Part shown: in pieces, positions 1-9,302 of the stretch
Numbering within the stretch: the stretch's first letter is position 1
How the letters are laid out: each line of letters starts with the position of its first letter
Assembly (NCBI GenBank): GCA_014378495.1
Contig: JACMNP010000066.1
Coordinates: 1 to 32,473, forward strand
Length of the DNA stretch: 32,473 nt
From: Methylotenera sp.
Lineage (GTDB): Bacteria; Pseudomonadota; Gammaproteobacteria; Burkholderiales; Methylophilaceae
Reading direction: 5' to 3'
Translations under genes and position numbers: made by a program
Notes under the pieces: model-generated
Told to the model about the DNA's origin: nothing
What the model saw: the letters and a program-made list of their open reading frames with translations, nothing else
Databases searched by the model: none

Positions 1-46
1 ATGGTTTTAGGAAGTTAATCGATAGTTAAGTATAATTTTAACCTAT

Positions 47-1141
47 ATGACGACTGAACCCAAAAAATCAGCACCAAAAAATCTTTTTACTAACAATCGC
101 TGGTTGATATTTATCGCGATTATTGGCTTTTTACTCTATTTACTGCTGCCCGTACTCACGCCATTTTTAGTAGCGGCAATTTTGGCTTATATCTGCGACC
201 CACTTGTGGATAAGCTTAGTGTCATGGGCAAATATAAGCTTGTGATTGGTCGAACATTAGCAACCGTATTAGTGATGATCGCTATTTTCGGCGGTATTAC
301 CTTACTATTTTTAATTTTAGTACCTCTATTGCAAAAAGAATCTTTTTTAATTGCAGAGCGTTTGCCCACTGTGATTGGCAATATTCGCAATACGATTGAG
401 CCCTGGTTACAAGCCAAATTCGGCATAAGCTTTGCAATCGACAGCACACAAATTCAGCAAATTATCACTAAAAACTGGAAAACTGCAGGAGACTTACTTG
501 GCAATGTATTAGTCATGGCGGGCAACCATGGCATGGCCCTTATCGGCATCATCGCCAATATTTTGTTACTCCCTGTGGTGTTATTTTATTTACTACGTGA
601 CTGGGATATTTTAGTCGCAAAAATTGGTGAGCTTATACCGCTAGAATGGCATGATAGAACGTTTAACTTGGCTAAAGAAATAGATCATGTACTCGCTGGT
701 TTTTTACGTGGCCAATTAAGTGTGATGCTCGCCATGAGCGTGTTTTATGCTGCAGGTTTGTGGCTAGCAGGGCTAGATATGGCATTACCAATTGGCATGG
801 TTGCAGGGCTATTAGGGTTTGTACCTTATTTAGGCTTTGCGTTAGGCGTCCTACTCGCTGTAATGGTTGCTGCTTTACAATTTACCAGTATTGGTCAGAC
901 AGTGCCTGTAGTCATTGTATTTGGCTTAGGTCAGTTATTAGAAAGCATGGTGCTGACACCACAATTAGTGGGTACGCGTATTGGCCTGCATCCGGTGGTT
1001 GTCATTTTTGCTTTATTGGCAGGTGGACAATTATTCGGCTTTACTGGAGTATTGCTAGCACTGCCTGTAAGCGCTGCGCTGGCAGTGGGGTTGCGCCATA
1101 CCAAAGATAATTATCTACACAGCGATACTTATCTTAAATAA
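47..1141 (+). CDS. AI-2E family transporter / PerM-like permease
   Basis: 364 aa multi-TM ORF; C-terminal motifs such as GLLGFVPYLGF and LTPQLVGTRIGLHPVVVIFALLAGGQLFGFTGVLLALP are typical of the family; upstream of hda as in many betaproteobacteria. Confidence 0.9.
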   Translation: MTTEPKKSAPKNLFTNNRWLIFIAIIGFLLYLLLPVLTPFLVAAILAYICDPLVDKLSVMGKYKLVIGRTLATVLVMIAIFGGITLLFLILVPLLQKESFLIAERLPTVIGNIRNTIEPWLQAKFGISFAIDSTQIQQIITKNWKTAGDLLGNVLVMAGNHGMALIGIIANILLLPVVLFYLLRDWDILVAKIGELIPLEWHDRTFNLAKEIDHVLAGFLRGQLSVMLAMSVFYAAGLWLAGLDMALPIGMVAGLLGFVPYLGFALGVLLAVMVAALQFTSIGQTVPVVIVFGLGQLLESMVLTPQLVGTRIGLHPVVVIFALLAGGQLFGFTGVLLALPVSAALAVGLRHTKDNYLHSDTYLK

Positions 1142-1164
1142 TTAGCCATTGCTTGACTTAACGC

Positions 1165-1770
1165 ATGAAACAACTCTTACTCGACATTAAACCGGCGGCA
1201 CCGCCTACCTTGCATAATTTTGTAATGGGACGTAATGCTGAAGCACTTGCCAGCTTAAGTGATGTTTTTTCTAATACTGCACAATCGCATTTTATTTACC
1301 TTTGGGGTGAAGTTGGCAGTGGCAAAAGCCATCTGTTACAAGCATGCAAAGCACGCAATACACATATTGCAGATAATGTACATTTACTCAATGCCCAAGC
1401 CCAGATTGACTTATTCAACGTATATAACCAACTTAAAGAATCTGGCGGCATATTGATAACAGCAGGCTTGCATGCGCCAACACAAATGGGATTGCGTGAC
1501 GATTTAGCGACGCGATTAGCTTGGGGTTTGGTTTATCAACTACTGCCGCTCAATGATGCTGAAAAAGCTTTAGCATTAAATAATCACGCTGCAGAACGAG
1601 GTATGCGCTTACCTACTGAAGTGGTAGATTACTGCCTACGTTATTTAAAGCGCGATTTATCTACGCTGATGTCTACTCTAGATGCGCTCGATGAATGGTC
1701 TCTCACGACCAAGAAGCCTGTTACCGTGCCCATGTTGCGCCAATTACTGCAATTGAATTTGGAAATTTAG
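1165..1770 (+). CDS. hda: DnaA regulatory inactivator Hda (short form)
   Basis: Walker A GEVGSGKSH; TRLAWGLVYQLLPL, AERGMRLPTEVVDYCLRYLKRDLSTLMSTLDALDEWSL; DnaA/Hda family. Confidence 0.88.
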   Translation: MKQLLLDIKPAAPPTLHNFVMGRNAEALASLSDVFSNTAQSHFIYLWGEVGSGKSHLLQACKARNTHIADNVHLLNAQAQIDLFNVYNQLKESGGILITAGLHAPTQMGLRDDLATRLAWGLVYQLLPLNDAEKALALNNHAAERGMRLPTEVVDYCLRYLKRDLSTLMSTLDALDEWSLTTKKPVTVPMLRQLLQLNLEI

Positions 1771-3087
1771 TTGATCACGATGAGTGGTAATTTTTTATTA
1801 GTCTCAATCGCTTTTTTTCTAATCATTTTAAATGGCTTTTTTGTGGCGGCTGAATTCGGCCTAGTTAAAATGCGTGCCACGCGCGTTCGCACCATTGCGA
1901 AAACATTTGGCTGGCGCGGTCGCATGTTAGCTAAAGTGCATGTTAATTTAGATGCTTACTTATCTGCCTGCCAACTTGGCATTACCTTGGCGTCGCTAGG
2001 TCTTGGCTGGGTGGGAGAGCCTGCTTTTGTCGCATTAATAGAACCATTATTAGTCAGTGTAGGCGTCACTAGTCTAAAACTGATTCATGGCGTTTCGTTT
2101 GTGGTTGCATTTCTTTCAATCTCCTATTTGCACATTGTGATTGGTGAATTAGTACCAAAATCATTAGCTATTCGCATGTCTGAACGCGTTAGCTTGTGGA
2201 CTTCCCCAGCCTTATATATGTTTTATTGGGCGATGTTTCCAGCGATATGGGTATTAAATAAGAGCTCAAATTTAGTCATAGGCTTACTTAAATTAAAAAC
2301 CAAAGCTGGTCACGAGTCACATTACTCTACTGAAGAACTTAAATTAATTTTACGAAGTTCCAGACCAACTGATGAGTTTAGTAACGAAGAATGGAAAATA
2401 TTGGCGCAAGCCATTGATTTTAGAGAATTAGAAGTATCTGATTTGATGCACCCATTTAATGAAGTAGTGGCATTACTTGAGCACGAATCTTTTAATGAAA
2501 GTATGGATCGCGTAGTACAACATAGATTTAGCCGCTATCCGATTTTAGACCAAGATGGAATTGTGACTGGCATCGTCCATATTAAAGATATTTTTGTGGC
2601 TATACGCAAAAATTCAGCTTTTGAAGACATGAATAGTCTTGCGAAACCAGCACAATTTATTGCCCCTAATACTAACGCTACTGATTTATTTAGACGGTTA
2701 CAAAAAGGTGCCCCCCATTTCACGATAGTTGGTTTTGAAAACGAACCGCCTATAGGCTTTATCACTTTGGATAACTTACTTTCAGCGCTGGTTGGTGATA
2801 TTCGTGATGAATTTAAACAAGCAAACAGCCAATGGACGAAACTGGATGATGGCTCATTGCTTGGTAAAGGCTCACTACCATTAAACACATTAGAACGTAC
2901 TTTAGGTATTGATATTGAATCTGACGATGCGGATTCAATTGCAGGTTTGATTCTCTGGGCCCTAGAAGATTTACCAAAAGAAGGTCAGCGCATTCCATTT
3001 AAAGCATTTGATGTTGTCGTCAAAAAAATGATTGGTCCGCGTATTTTATTAGTTAGAGTTTATCCAAAAAGTTTACATTATGATTAG
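1771..3087 (+). CDS. hemolysin/CNNM-type transporter (DUF21 + CBS + CorC_HlyC)
   Basis: N-terminal DUF21 membrane domain (NGFFVAAEFGLVKMRATRV), CBS pair, C-terminal CorC-like domain. Confidence 0.9.
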   Translation: MITMSGNFLLVSIAFFLIILNGFFVAAEFGLVKMRATRVRTIAKTFGWRGRMLAKVHVNLDAYLSACQLGITLASLGLGWVGEPAFVALIEPLLVSVGVTSLKLIHGVSFVVAFLSISYLHIVIGELVPKSLAIRMSERVSLWTSPALYMFYWAMFPAIWVLNKSSNLVIGLLKLKTKAGHESHYSTEELKLILRSSRPTDEFSNEEWKILAQAIDFRELEVSDLMHPFNEVVALLEHESFNESMDRVVQHRFSRYPILDQDGIVTGIVHIKDIFVAIRKNSAFEDMNSLAKPAQFIAPNTNATDLFRRLQKGAPHFTIVGFENEPPIGFITLDNLLSALVGDIRDEFKQANSQWTKLDDGSLLGKGSLPLNTLERTLGIDIESDDADSIAGLILWALEDLPKEGQRIPFKAFDVVVKKMIGPRILLVRVYPKSLHYD

Positions 3088-4717
3088 AGTGACCGAAATT
3101 AAGCTACCACTTGAGCTTCAGCCAGATGAAGTTGCAAGTAAAATCAAAGCCACATTAATTAAAAAGTTAGCCATTAACGCGGCAGATATAGTTGAATACA
3201 CTATTTTTAAACGCGGTATTGACGCACGCAAAGCAAATGCCATTTTGCTGGTCTATTCGTTGGATGTCATTATCAAAGGTGAGGCTAAGGTATTAGCGAA
3301 ATTAAAAAAAGATCCACATGTAAAGATAGCGCCTGATGCTTCTTACAAGTTTGTGGCGAATGCACCAGTCAGTCTTAAAAATAGACCTATCGTCATAGGT
3401 TTAGGGCCTGCTGGGCTTTTTGCTGCTTTAATTTTAGCGCAATCTGGCTTTAAACCGTTAGTGTTAGAGCGTGGTAAAGCAGTACGTGAACGCACAAAAG
3501 ATACGTTCAACTTATGGCGTAAAAGTGTACTTAACCCAGAGTCTAATGTGCAATTTGGCGAAGGCGGCGCGGGCACTTTTTCTGATGGAAAACTCTGGAG
3601 CCAGATTAAAGACCCTAAGCACTATGGCCGTAAAGTACTTCAAGAGTTTGTAAAAGCAGGTGCTCCTGCTGAAATTTTATACGTAAGCCATCCCCATATT
3701 GGCACATTTAGATTAGTGGGAATGGTGGAAGAAATGCGTAATACCATTGAAGCATTGGGCGGCGAAATTCGCTTTCAAGCGAAAGTGAATGATATTGAAC
3801 TGGGAAATAATGCTGCAGGACAAAGCGAAGTTCAGGCAGTAGTATTGGCAAATGGTGAGCGTATTGAAGCTAACCATGTCGTATTAGCAATTGGTCATAG
3901 CGCAAGAGATACTTTTGAAATGCTCTATGAAAAAGGCATTTATATTGAAGCTAAACCATTTTCTATCGGTTTTAGGATCGAGCATCCGCAATCATTAATA
4001 GACCATGCGCGTCATGGGCCAAACGCACAACACCCAATTTTAGGTGCAGCAGACTATAAGCTAGTGCACCATGCAAGTAATGGTCGTAGTGTATACAGTT
4101 TTTGTATGTGCCCAGGCGGTACAGTGGTAGCAGCAGCCTCTGAGGAAGGTCGTGTTGTGACTAACGGCATGAGCCAATATTCGCGCAATGAACGTAATGC
4201 AAACGCAGGCATCGTAGTGGGGATTACGCCAGAAGTAGACTTCCCAGGGCACCCATTAGCTGGCATGGAATTACAACGTAAATGGGAAAGTCAGGCCTAT
4301 TTGCTAGGCGGCAGTACTTACCAAGCACCAGGACAGTTGATTGGCGATTTTCTAGCCAATCAACCTTCGACCAAGTTTGGTGAAGTAACGCCTTCTTATA
4401 CGCCAGGTGTGCACTTAACCAATTTAGACACAGCCTTACCTGACTTTGCCATTGCTGCAATTCGTGAAGCGATTCCGCAATTTGCCAAGCAAATTAAAGG
4501 CTTTGATTTAGCTGACGGTATATTGACAGGAGTTGAAACTCGCACATCATCGCCCATTCGGATTAAACGTAATGATGATGACTTACAAAGTATTAATACT
4601 AAAGGCTTATACCCTACTGGCGAGGGTGCTGGCTACGCTGGCGGCATATTATCTGCTGGGGTCGATGGCATTAGAGTCGCAGAAGCAGTGGCTTTAAGTA
4701 TTGTGAATGCTACTTAG
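3080..4717 (+). CDS. NAD(P)/FAD-dependent dehydrogenase
   Basis: GLGPAGLFAALILAQSGFKPLVLERG dinucleotide motif; NVQFGEGGAGTFSDGKLWSQIKD; PTGEGAGYAGGILSAGVDGIRVAEA; overlaps the upstream stop by 8 bp (ATGATTAG). Confidence 0.88.
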   Translation: MIRVTEIKLPLELQPDEVASKIKATLIKKLAINAADIVEYTIFKRGIDARKANAILLVYSLDVIIKGEAKVLAKLKKDPHVKIAPDASYKFVANAPVSLKNRPIVIGLGPAGLFAALILAQSGFKPLVLERGKAVRERTKDTFNLWRKSVLNPESNVQFGEGGAGTFSDGKLWSQIKDPKHYGRKVLQEFVKAGAPAEILYVSHPHIGTFRLVGMVEEMRNTIEALGGEIRFQAKVNDIELGNNAAGQSEVQAVVLANGERIEANHVVLAIGHSARDTFEMLYEKGIYIEAKPFSIGFRIEHPQSLIDHARHGPNAQHPILGAADYKLVHHASNGRSVYSFCMCPGGTVVAAASEEGRVVTNGMSQYSRNERNANAGIVVGITPEVDFPGHPLAGMELQRKWESQAYLLGGSTYQAPGQLIGDFLANQPSTKFGEVTPSYTPGVHLTNLDTALPDFAIAAIREAIPQFAKQIKGFDLADGILTGVETRTSSPIRIKRNDDDLQSINTKGLYPTGEGAGYAGGILSAGVDGIRVAEAVALSIVNAT

Positions 4718-4731
4718 CAATAACACTAAAA

Positions 4732-4743
4732 TTTAATATTAAA
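4732..4743. repeat. 12-bp perfect palindrome TTTAATATTAAA upstream of the chaA-like gene
   Basis: read directly from sequence. Confidence 0.6.
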
Positions 4744-4749
4744 ATGAGT

Positions 4750-4771
4750 ATTTTGTAACTAAGTACAAAAT
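4750..4771. repeat. inverted repeat ATTTTGTA-ACTAAG-TACAAAAT (possible operator or weak hairpin)
   Basis: perfect 8-bp arms, 6-nt loop, 36 bp before the ATG of the chaA-like gene. Confidence 0.6.
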
Positions 4772-4807
4772 GATAGCGCAAAAAGTGATTACAATAAAAG
4801 TAATAAT

Positions 4808-5935
4808 ATGAATGATGAATTAAAAATTGCTAAGAAAATTGCAACTTGGTCAATCGTTGCGCCAACTCTTGCTTGCTTAATACTTGCTGGCAGTCAATTA
4901 GGTTTTAGCTTAGGTTTTATAGACTCACTCATTATGGCTGTGGGGCTAGTTGGGGCGGTATTAGCTGCCGTACATCATGCTGAAGTGGTTGCACATAAAT
5001 TAGGCGAACCATTTGGTACTTTGTTATTGGCAGTAGCAATAACGGTGATTGAAGTCGCACTTATCATCTCACTGATGCTCACAGGTGGCGCTGAAACCGC
5101 AGCTTTAGCGCGTGATACGGTGTTTGCTGCAGTCATGATTATCGTATCTGGCATTGTTGGACTATGCATGCTAATTGGCGGTGTGCTTTATAAAGAGCAA
5201 ACGTTTAAATTACATGGAGCAAATGCAGCCCTTACCACGCTTGCGGCGATTGTAGTTTTAACCTTGATGTTGCCAAACTATACCACCACAAGCGCCGGCC
5301 CAATTTACAGTGCCAGTCAGTTAGGATTTATCGCTATTGTCTCACTAGTGCTATATTTTACTTTTGTGTTTGTGCAGGTGATTCGCCACAGAAATTATTT
5401 TTTAGATGCTAACGATAACAATGATGATGCTCCAACGGCTAACGTCCAAATTGCGTCACCGCAATCATCGGCAACTAATACAAAAATAGCGCTGATTAGT
5501 ACAGCATTGCTATTGGTTTGTTTAGTGGCGGTGGTTCTACTCGCCAAATCACTTGCACCTGATATTGAGTCGGTAGTCGCTTTGATTGGTGCACCGCATC
5601 AGCTTGTTGGCGTTATCATTGCAAGTATAGTATTACTGCCAGAAGGCTTAGCTGCAGTGCGTGCCGCCCGAAAAAATATGTTTCAAACAAGCCTTAATTT
5701 AGCATTAGGTTCTGCATTGGCTAGTATTGGTCTCACTATTCCAGCGGTAGCTATTTTATCGCTGATAACAGGCTGGACGCTCATGCTAGGCATTGATATG
5801 AAATCTACAGTATTGTTGTTATTAGCATTATTTGTGAGCGCATTATCCTTAGTGACTGGGCGCACAAACATTTTGCAGGGCGTAATCCTTTTGGTCATTT
5901 TTGCCGTGTATTTATTTACGACAGTGATTCCATAG
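4808..5935 (+). CDS. chaA: calcium:proton antiporter, ChaA-like
   Basis: 375 aa; HAEVVAHKLGEPFGTLLLAVAITVIEVALIISLM and the second-half repeat VVALIGAPHQLVGVIIASIVLLPEGLAAVRAARKN; CaCA superfamily. Confidence 0.85.
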   Translation: MNDELKIAKKIATWSIVAPTLACLILAGSQLGFSLGFIDSLIMAVGLVGAVLAAVHHAEVVAHKLGEPFGTLLLAVAITVIEVALIISLMLTGGAETAALARDTVFAAVMIIVSGIVGLCMLIGGVLYKEQTFKLHGANAALTTLAAIVVLTLMLPNYTTTSAGPIYSASQLGFIAIVSLVLYFTFVFVQVIRHRNYFLDANDNNDDAPTANVQIASPQSSATNTKIALISTALLLVCLVAVVLLAKSLAPDIESVVALIGAPHQLVGVIIASIVLLPEGLAAVRAARKNMFQTSLNLALGSALASIGLTIPAVAILSLITGWTLMLGIDMKSTVLLLLALFVSALSLVTGRTNILQGVILLVIFAVYLFTTVIP

Positions 5936-5944
5936 TAAAAGAGA

Positions 5945-6262
5945 TTAGGCCTGTGTCACAGCAATATCTTGCGTGGCAGTTGCACCCTCATTATCATGCC
6001 ATGTCACTGCAACCATATCGCCCACTTTAGCGCCTTTTACGCGAAACGTAAGATAAGGATTTTTAGAGATTCCCGTACCCCACTGTGCTTCTAATACGGG
6101 TTTGCCATTCAAAGTAGCGGTCACTAGTTGCACAAAATGTGCAGGAATCAACTGACCAAAATCATCCTTTTTATGCCCAGTTTCCATTGGGTGACTCATT
6201 AATACTTTGACTTCTACAAACTCGCCCTTAAGTTGAGCACGCATTTTCATATTATCGGTCAT
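5945..6262 (-). CDS. soxZ: thiosulfate oxidation carrier complex protein SoxZ
   Basis: KVLMSHPMETGHKKDDFGQLIPAHFV and WGTGISKNPYLTFRVKGAKVGDMVAVTWHDN; start refined to MTDNMKMRAQ with an AAAGGAG ribosome-binding site; the listed ORF start at 6286 is probably too far upstream. Confidence 0.9.
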   Translation of the reverse strand: MTDNMKMRAQLKGEFVEVKVLMSHPMETGHKKDDFGQLIPAHFVQLVTATLNGKPVLEAQWGTGISKNPYLTFRVKGAKVGDMVAVTWHDNEGATATQDIAVTQA

Positions 6263-6276
6263 CACAAAACGCTCCT

Positions 6277-6711
6277 TTAACCACAACCATTTTCAAGCAC
6301 CACCACATTTTTAGCATTTGTAAAATACTGGTCACCTGCTTTTACTATTATTTTAATATCCGAAGTTTCTGCCATTTTTATGCGTGTAATCACATAAGGC
6401 TCAGCGCCGTTACTAAACATAAATGTAGCAATTAATGGTGTAGGGTTATGCTCTACTAAAATTGCAATTGACTCTGTATTAGCGATATTACTTCTAATTT
6501 CCACTTGAACAATCGCACCATTTTCTGCACGATCTGGTGCGGTAATTTCAACATCTTTACTCAATAATGTATTATTAATCGCAAGATTTTTGGTAGCTTC
6601 ATTCAGATTAACGGTTTCAAATGCAGCTTTATTCCAAACAGCGGCTAATGCACTCATAGGTGCGAGTACGATTAAACTAAGTAAGCGCAATACAAAATTT
6701 CTACGTTGCAT
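6277..6711 (-). CDS. soxY: thiosulfate oxidation carrier protein SoxY
   Basis: N-terminal RR-containing signal MQRRNFVLRLLSLIVL; ARxx-type SoxY body; C-terminal ...VVVLENGCG; start refined to the ATG at 6711 preceded by AGGGAAC. Confidence 0.85.
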   Translation of the reverse strand: MQRRNFVLRLLSLIVLAPMSALAAVWNKAAFETVNLNEATKNLAINNTLLSKDVEITAPDRAENGAIVQVEIRSNIANTESIAILVEHNPTPLIATFMFSNGAEPYVITRIKMAETSDIKIIVKAGDQYFTNAKNVVVLENGCG

Positions 6712-6756
6712 TATTTGTTCCCTATGTTCACTAAAGATGCTCACTAAAAGTGTTTG

Positions 6757-8271
6757 CTAAAGCTTCGCTTTTTTCTCATAATCCAACATCCGACGTAGCT
6801 CTTTTAAACGCGCCTCTACAATCGATTTTTGATAAAAATCACCATCATTCGCCTTAGTCGCCAACTCCATTTGGTCAACTGACTTTACTAAATCATATTT
6901 TTTATAATACGCTTCACCTTGTGCTTGGTAGCTAAGTAACTGCTTATTTTGCATAGTATAAGCCTTTGCCAGCAGTTCATATAAATAGGCATCATCAGGA
7001 TACAATCCCTGCTTTTCTTTCACCAACTTTACTGCGCTATCGGCTTGTTTAATCGCTAAAAAGTGCTCAGCATATCCATAAATAAGTGCGCGACTATCAG
7101 GAAAAAGTTTCAACGCAGCTGCGTATTGTTTAGCCGCCAATTGCGGATTATTCTTCGCTACCGCTATACGAGCACTCAAACTTTCTATCATGGCATGTTG
7201 TGGCGCGTTCTTTTTTAACCATGTCACTTCTTGTTCAGCTTTTACTAAATCATTTTTACGCAATAAGGCTACCGCTAAACCATAATGCTCAGTCGCTTCG
7301 TTGGTATATCGATGCTCACGAATATTTTGCTCAAACACATCAATATCGCTTTGAACAGCACCATAGCTGGCACGTAATTTTGCCCGCACATACTGAAACT
7401 CAATACTATCTGGCACTTGTTTATACTGCATCCGCGCAACGCGGTTTGCCACATCGGCAATCCGCTCACTGGTAAGCGGGTGTGTACGTAAAAACCCTGG
7501 CGCATTACCCTCAGCAAAGCGCGTACCACGTTGTAATGTAGTAAAAAAAGCAGGCATGGCGCGCACATCAAAACCCGCACTATCCAATATTTGTAATCCA
7601 ATACGGTCAGCCTCACGTTCATGTTCGCGCGTGTAATCTAATTGACTTTGTATCCCTACAGCACCCGCTGTAGTGAGCGCACCACTAGCTAACTCTGGAT
7701 TAGCACGCGCCACTAATAACGCCAACGCAATGCCCGCAATATTCTTAAAAGTATCATATTTTTGCGAAGCTAGCATCCGCGCCAAATGGTGTTGTGTTAC
7801 ATGGCCAATTTCATGGCCTAGCACACTAGCCAATTCAGACTCGCTATTTGCCGCTAAAATTAATCCTGTATGTACACCAACCACGCCGCCCGGCATAGCA
7901 AAAGCGTTGATAGAGTTATCTTCCACCACAAAAAAATTGAATTTTTGATGTTTATCTGGGCCACTGGCAACCAACCTTGAGCCCAGCACCTGCAAATAGT
8001 CTGTTACTTCAATGTCTTGTACCACATCATCGCTCACCGCTACATCACGCAAAATCTGCTCACCAATACGCTGTTCATCAAGTGCACTCAGCACAGTTTG
8101 CGAGGCATCGCCTAATTCAGGCAAATTGGTATCTGAATTTTGGTTAGGCAAGTTAGTATTTAAATACGGCACGCCCGTTAGAGTGGGTGGTCGTGCTGAA
8201 TCTAAAGCAGAGTCTGCTAAAGCAGTATTTGTAGCGAGCAAAACAACGATTAAAATAGTTTTTAACTTCAT
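6757..8271 (-). CDS. bepA: M48 family metalloprotease with TPR tail (BepA-like)
   Basis: signal peptide; [10 protein letters not shown] zinc motif; [15 protein letters not shown]-terminal TPR-like repeats. Confidence 0.88.
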   Translation of the reverse strand: MKLKTILIVVLLATNTALADSALDSARPPTLTGVPYLNTNLPNQNSDTNLPELGDASQTVLSALDEQRIGEQILRDVAVSDDVVQDIEVTDYLQVLGSRLVASGPDKHQKFNFFVVEDNSINAFAMPGGVVGVHTGLILAANSESELASVLGHEIGHVTQHHLARMLASQKYDTFKNIAGIALALLVARANPELASGALTTAGAVGIQSQLDYTREHEREADRIGLQILDSAGFDVRAMPAFFTTLQRGTRFAEGNAPGFLRTHPLTSERIADVANRVARMQYKQVPDSIEFQYVRAKLRASYGAVQSDIDVFEQNIREHRYTNEATEHYGLAVALLRKNDLVKAEQEVTWLKKNAPQHAMIESLSARIAVAKNNPQLAAKQYAAALKLFPDSRALIYGYAEHFLAIKQADSAVKLVKEKQGLYPDDAYLYELLAKAYTMQNKQLLSYQAQGEAYYKKYDLVKSVDQMELATKANDGDFYQKSIVEARLKELRRMLDYEKKAKL

Positions 8272-8361
8272 TATTGTTATGATAATGGTTCTGTAGATTC
8301 AGTTCATGAAAAAAATGTATCAAAACATTACAATATTTTTATTTATCTCATTATTTTTACT

Positions 8362-8880
8362 ATGAACATCACACCAAAAAATCCAAACTCAAACACCAAT
8401 GAAAGCGCACTCACCCACTTTGATAGTAGCGGCCAAGCGCACATGGTAGATGTTGGAAAGAAAGCTGAAACGCACCGCATTGCTATTGCCACTGGCAAAA
8501 TCACTATGCTGCAAACAACCCTCAACCTTATTCAGCAAGGTAACGCTAAAAAAGGTGATGTATTAGGTATCGCCAGAATCGCCGCCATACAAGCCAGCAA
8601 AAAAACAGCCGATTTAATTCCCTTATGTCACCCTATGGGTTTAACCAGCGTTGCCGTCACGTTTGATATTGACGAAGTCAACTCCAGTATCTTATGCACA
8701 GTTACTACGGAAACCTACGGCAAAACAGGCGTAGAAATGGAAGCGTTGACCGCTGTGAGCGTAGGCCTATTAACGATTTATGATATGTGCAAAGCTGCTG
8801 ATAGAGGTATGGTGATTAGTGATATTAAAGTGTTGGAAAAACATGGTGGAAAATCTGGGGATTGGGTTGTTGAGAAATAA
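8362..8880 (+). CDS. moaC: cyclic pyranopterin monophosphate synthase MoaC
   Basis: [73 protein letters not shown]. Confidence 0.95.
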   Translation: MNITPKNPNSNTNESALTHFDSSGQAHMVDVGKKAETHRIAIATGKITMLQTTLNLIQQGNAKKGDVLGIARIAAIQASKKTADLIPLCHPMGLTSVAVTFDIDEVNSSILCTVTTETYGKTGVEMEALTAVSVGLLTIYDMCKAADRGMVISDIKVLEKHGGKSGDWVVEK

Positions 8881-8920
8881 ATTGATTAACTCTAAATTTA
8901 TTGAAATATTTACAAAAAAA

Positions 8921-9244
8921 ATGTCTCAAGCACGGGCATCGAAAATTTGGAAATTCGCTTTTGATACATTTCTGAGTCGAGATATAATTCTTTTTATTCT
9001 GGGGATGGGCGTAACACATTTGTACTACATAAAATCAGTAAATGATTTAAAAGCAGATATTAAAGAGCAACGAAAATTTAACTCTTTACTTCTTCAAGGA
9101 ATAGAAAGTGCAGGAACAATTGAGTATTCACATGACGCACTAGGTAATGCTACGGGTGTCATTATTAAACTTAAGGCTAATGCCAAAGCAGAAGCAAATT
9201 CTACTGCGGAACTGAATAAAAACTCAGCTAACTTCGCCAAGTAA
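8921..9244 (+). CDS. small hypothetical protein with one predicted TM segment
   Basis: listed ORF starts at 8819 inside moaC; the in-frame ATG at 8921 (MSQARASKIWKF...) avoids the overlap; hydrophobic DIILFILGMGVTHLYYI followed by a polar/Ala-rich tail. Confidence 0.55.
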   Translation: MSQARASKIWKFAFDTFLSRDIILFILGMGVTHLYYIKSVNDLKADIKEQRKFNSLLLQGIESAGTIEYSHDALGNATGVIIKLKANAKAEANSTAELNKNSANFAK

Positions 9245-9246
9245 AG

Positions 9247-9271
9247 TTAAATAATCATTAGGTTTATTTAA
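9247..9271. terminator. candidate bidirectional hairpin TTAAATAA-tcattaggt-TTATTTAA between convergent genes
   Basis: perfect 8-bp arms, 9-nt loop, located between a plus-strand stop (9244) and a minus-strand stop (9303); AT-only stem so weak. Confidence 0.35.
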
Positions 9272-9302
9272 TTTCAATATACATTTTAATGTCTCAAAGT
9301 TA

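Noticed and set aside
760-1110. ORF 760-1110 (+) inside the PerM-like gene, and many similar listed ORFs (for example 4224-4460 -, 7275-7622 -, 11704-12282 +, 27843-28259 +)
   Set aside because: Shadow ORFs overlapping strongly supported genes; translations show no recognisable domain and have out-of-frame-like composition.
6262-6286. soxY/soxZ overlap implied by the ORF track
   Set aside because: An artefact of the upstream TTG start; the ATG at 6262 with the AAAGGAG SD removes the overlap.
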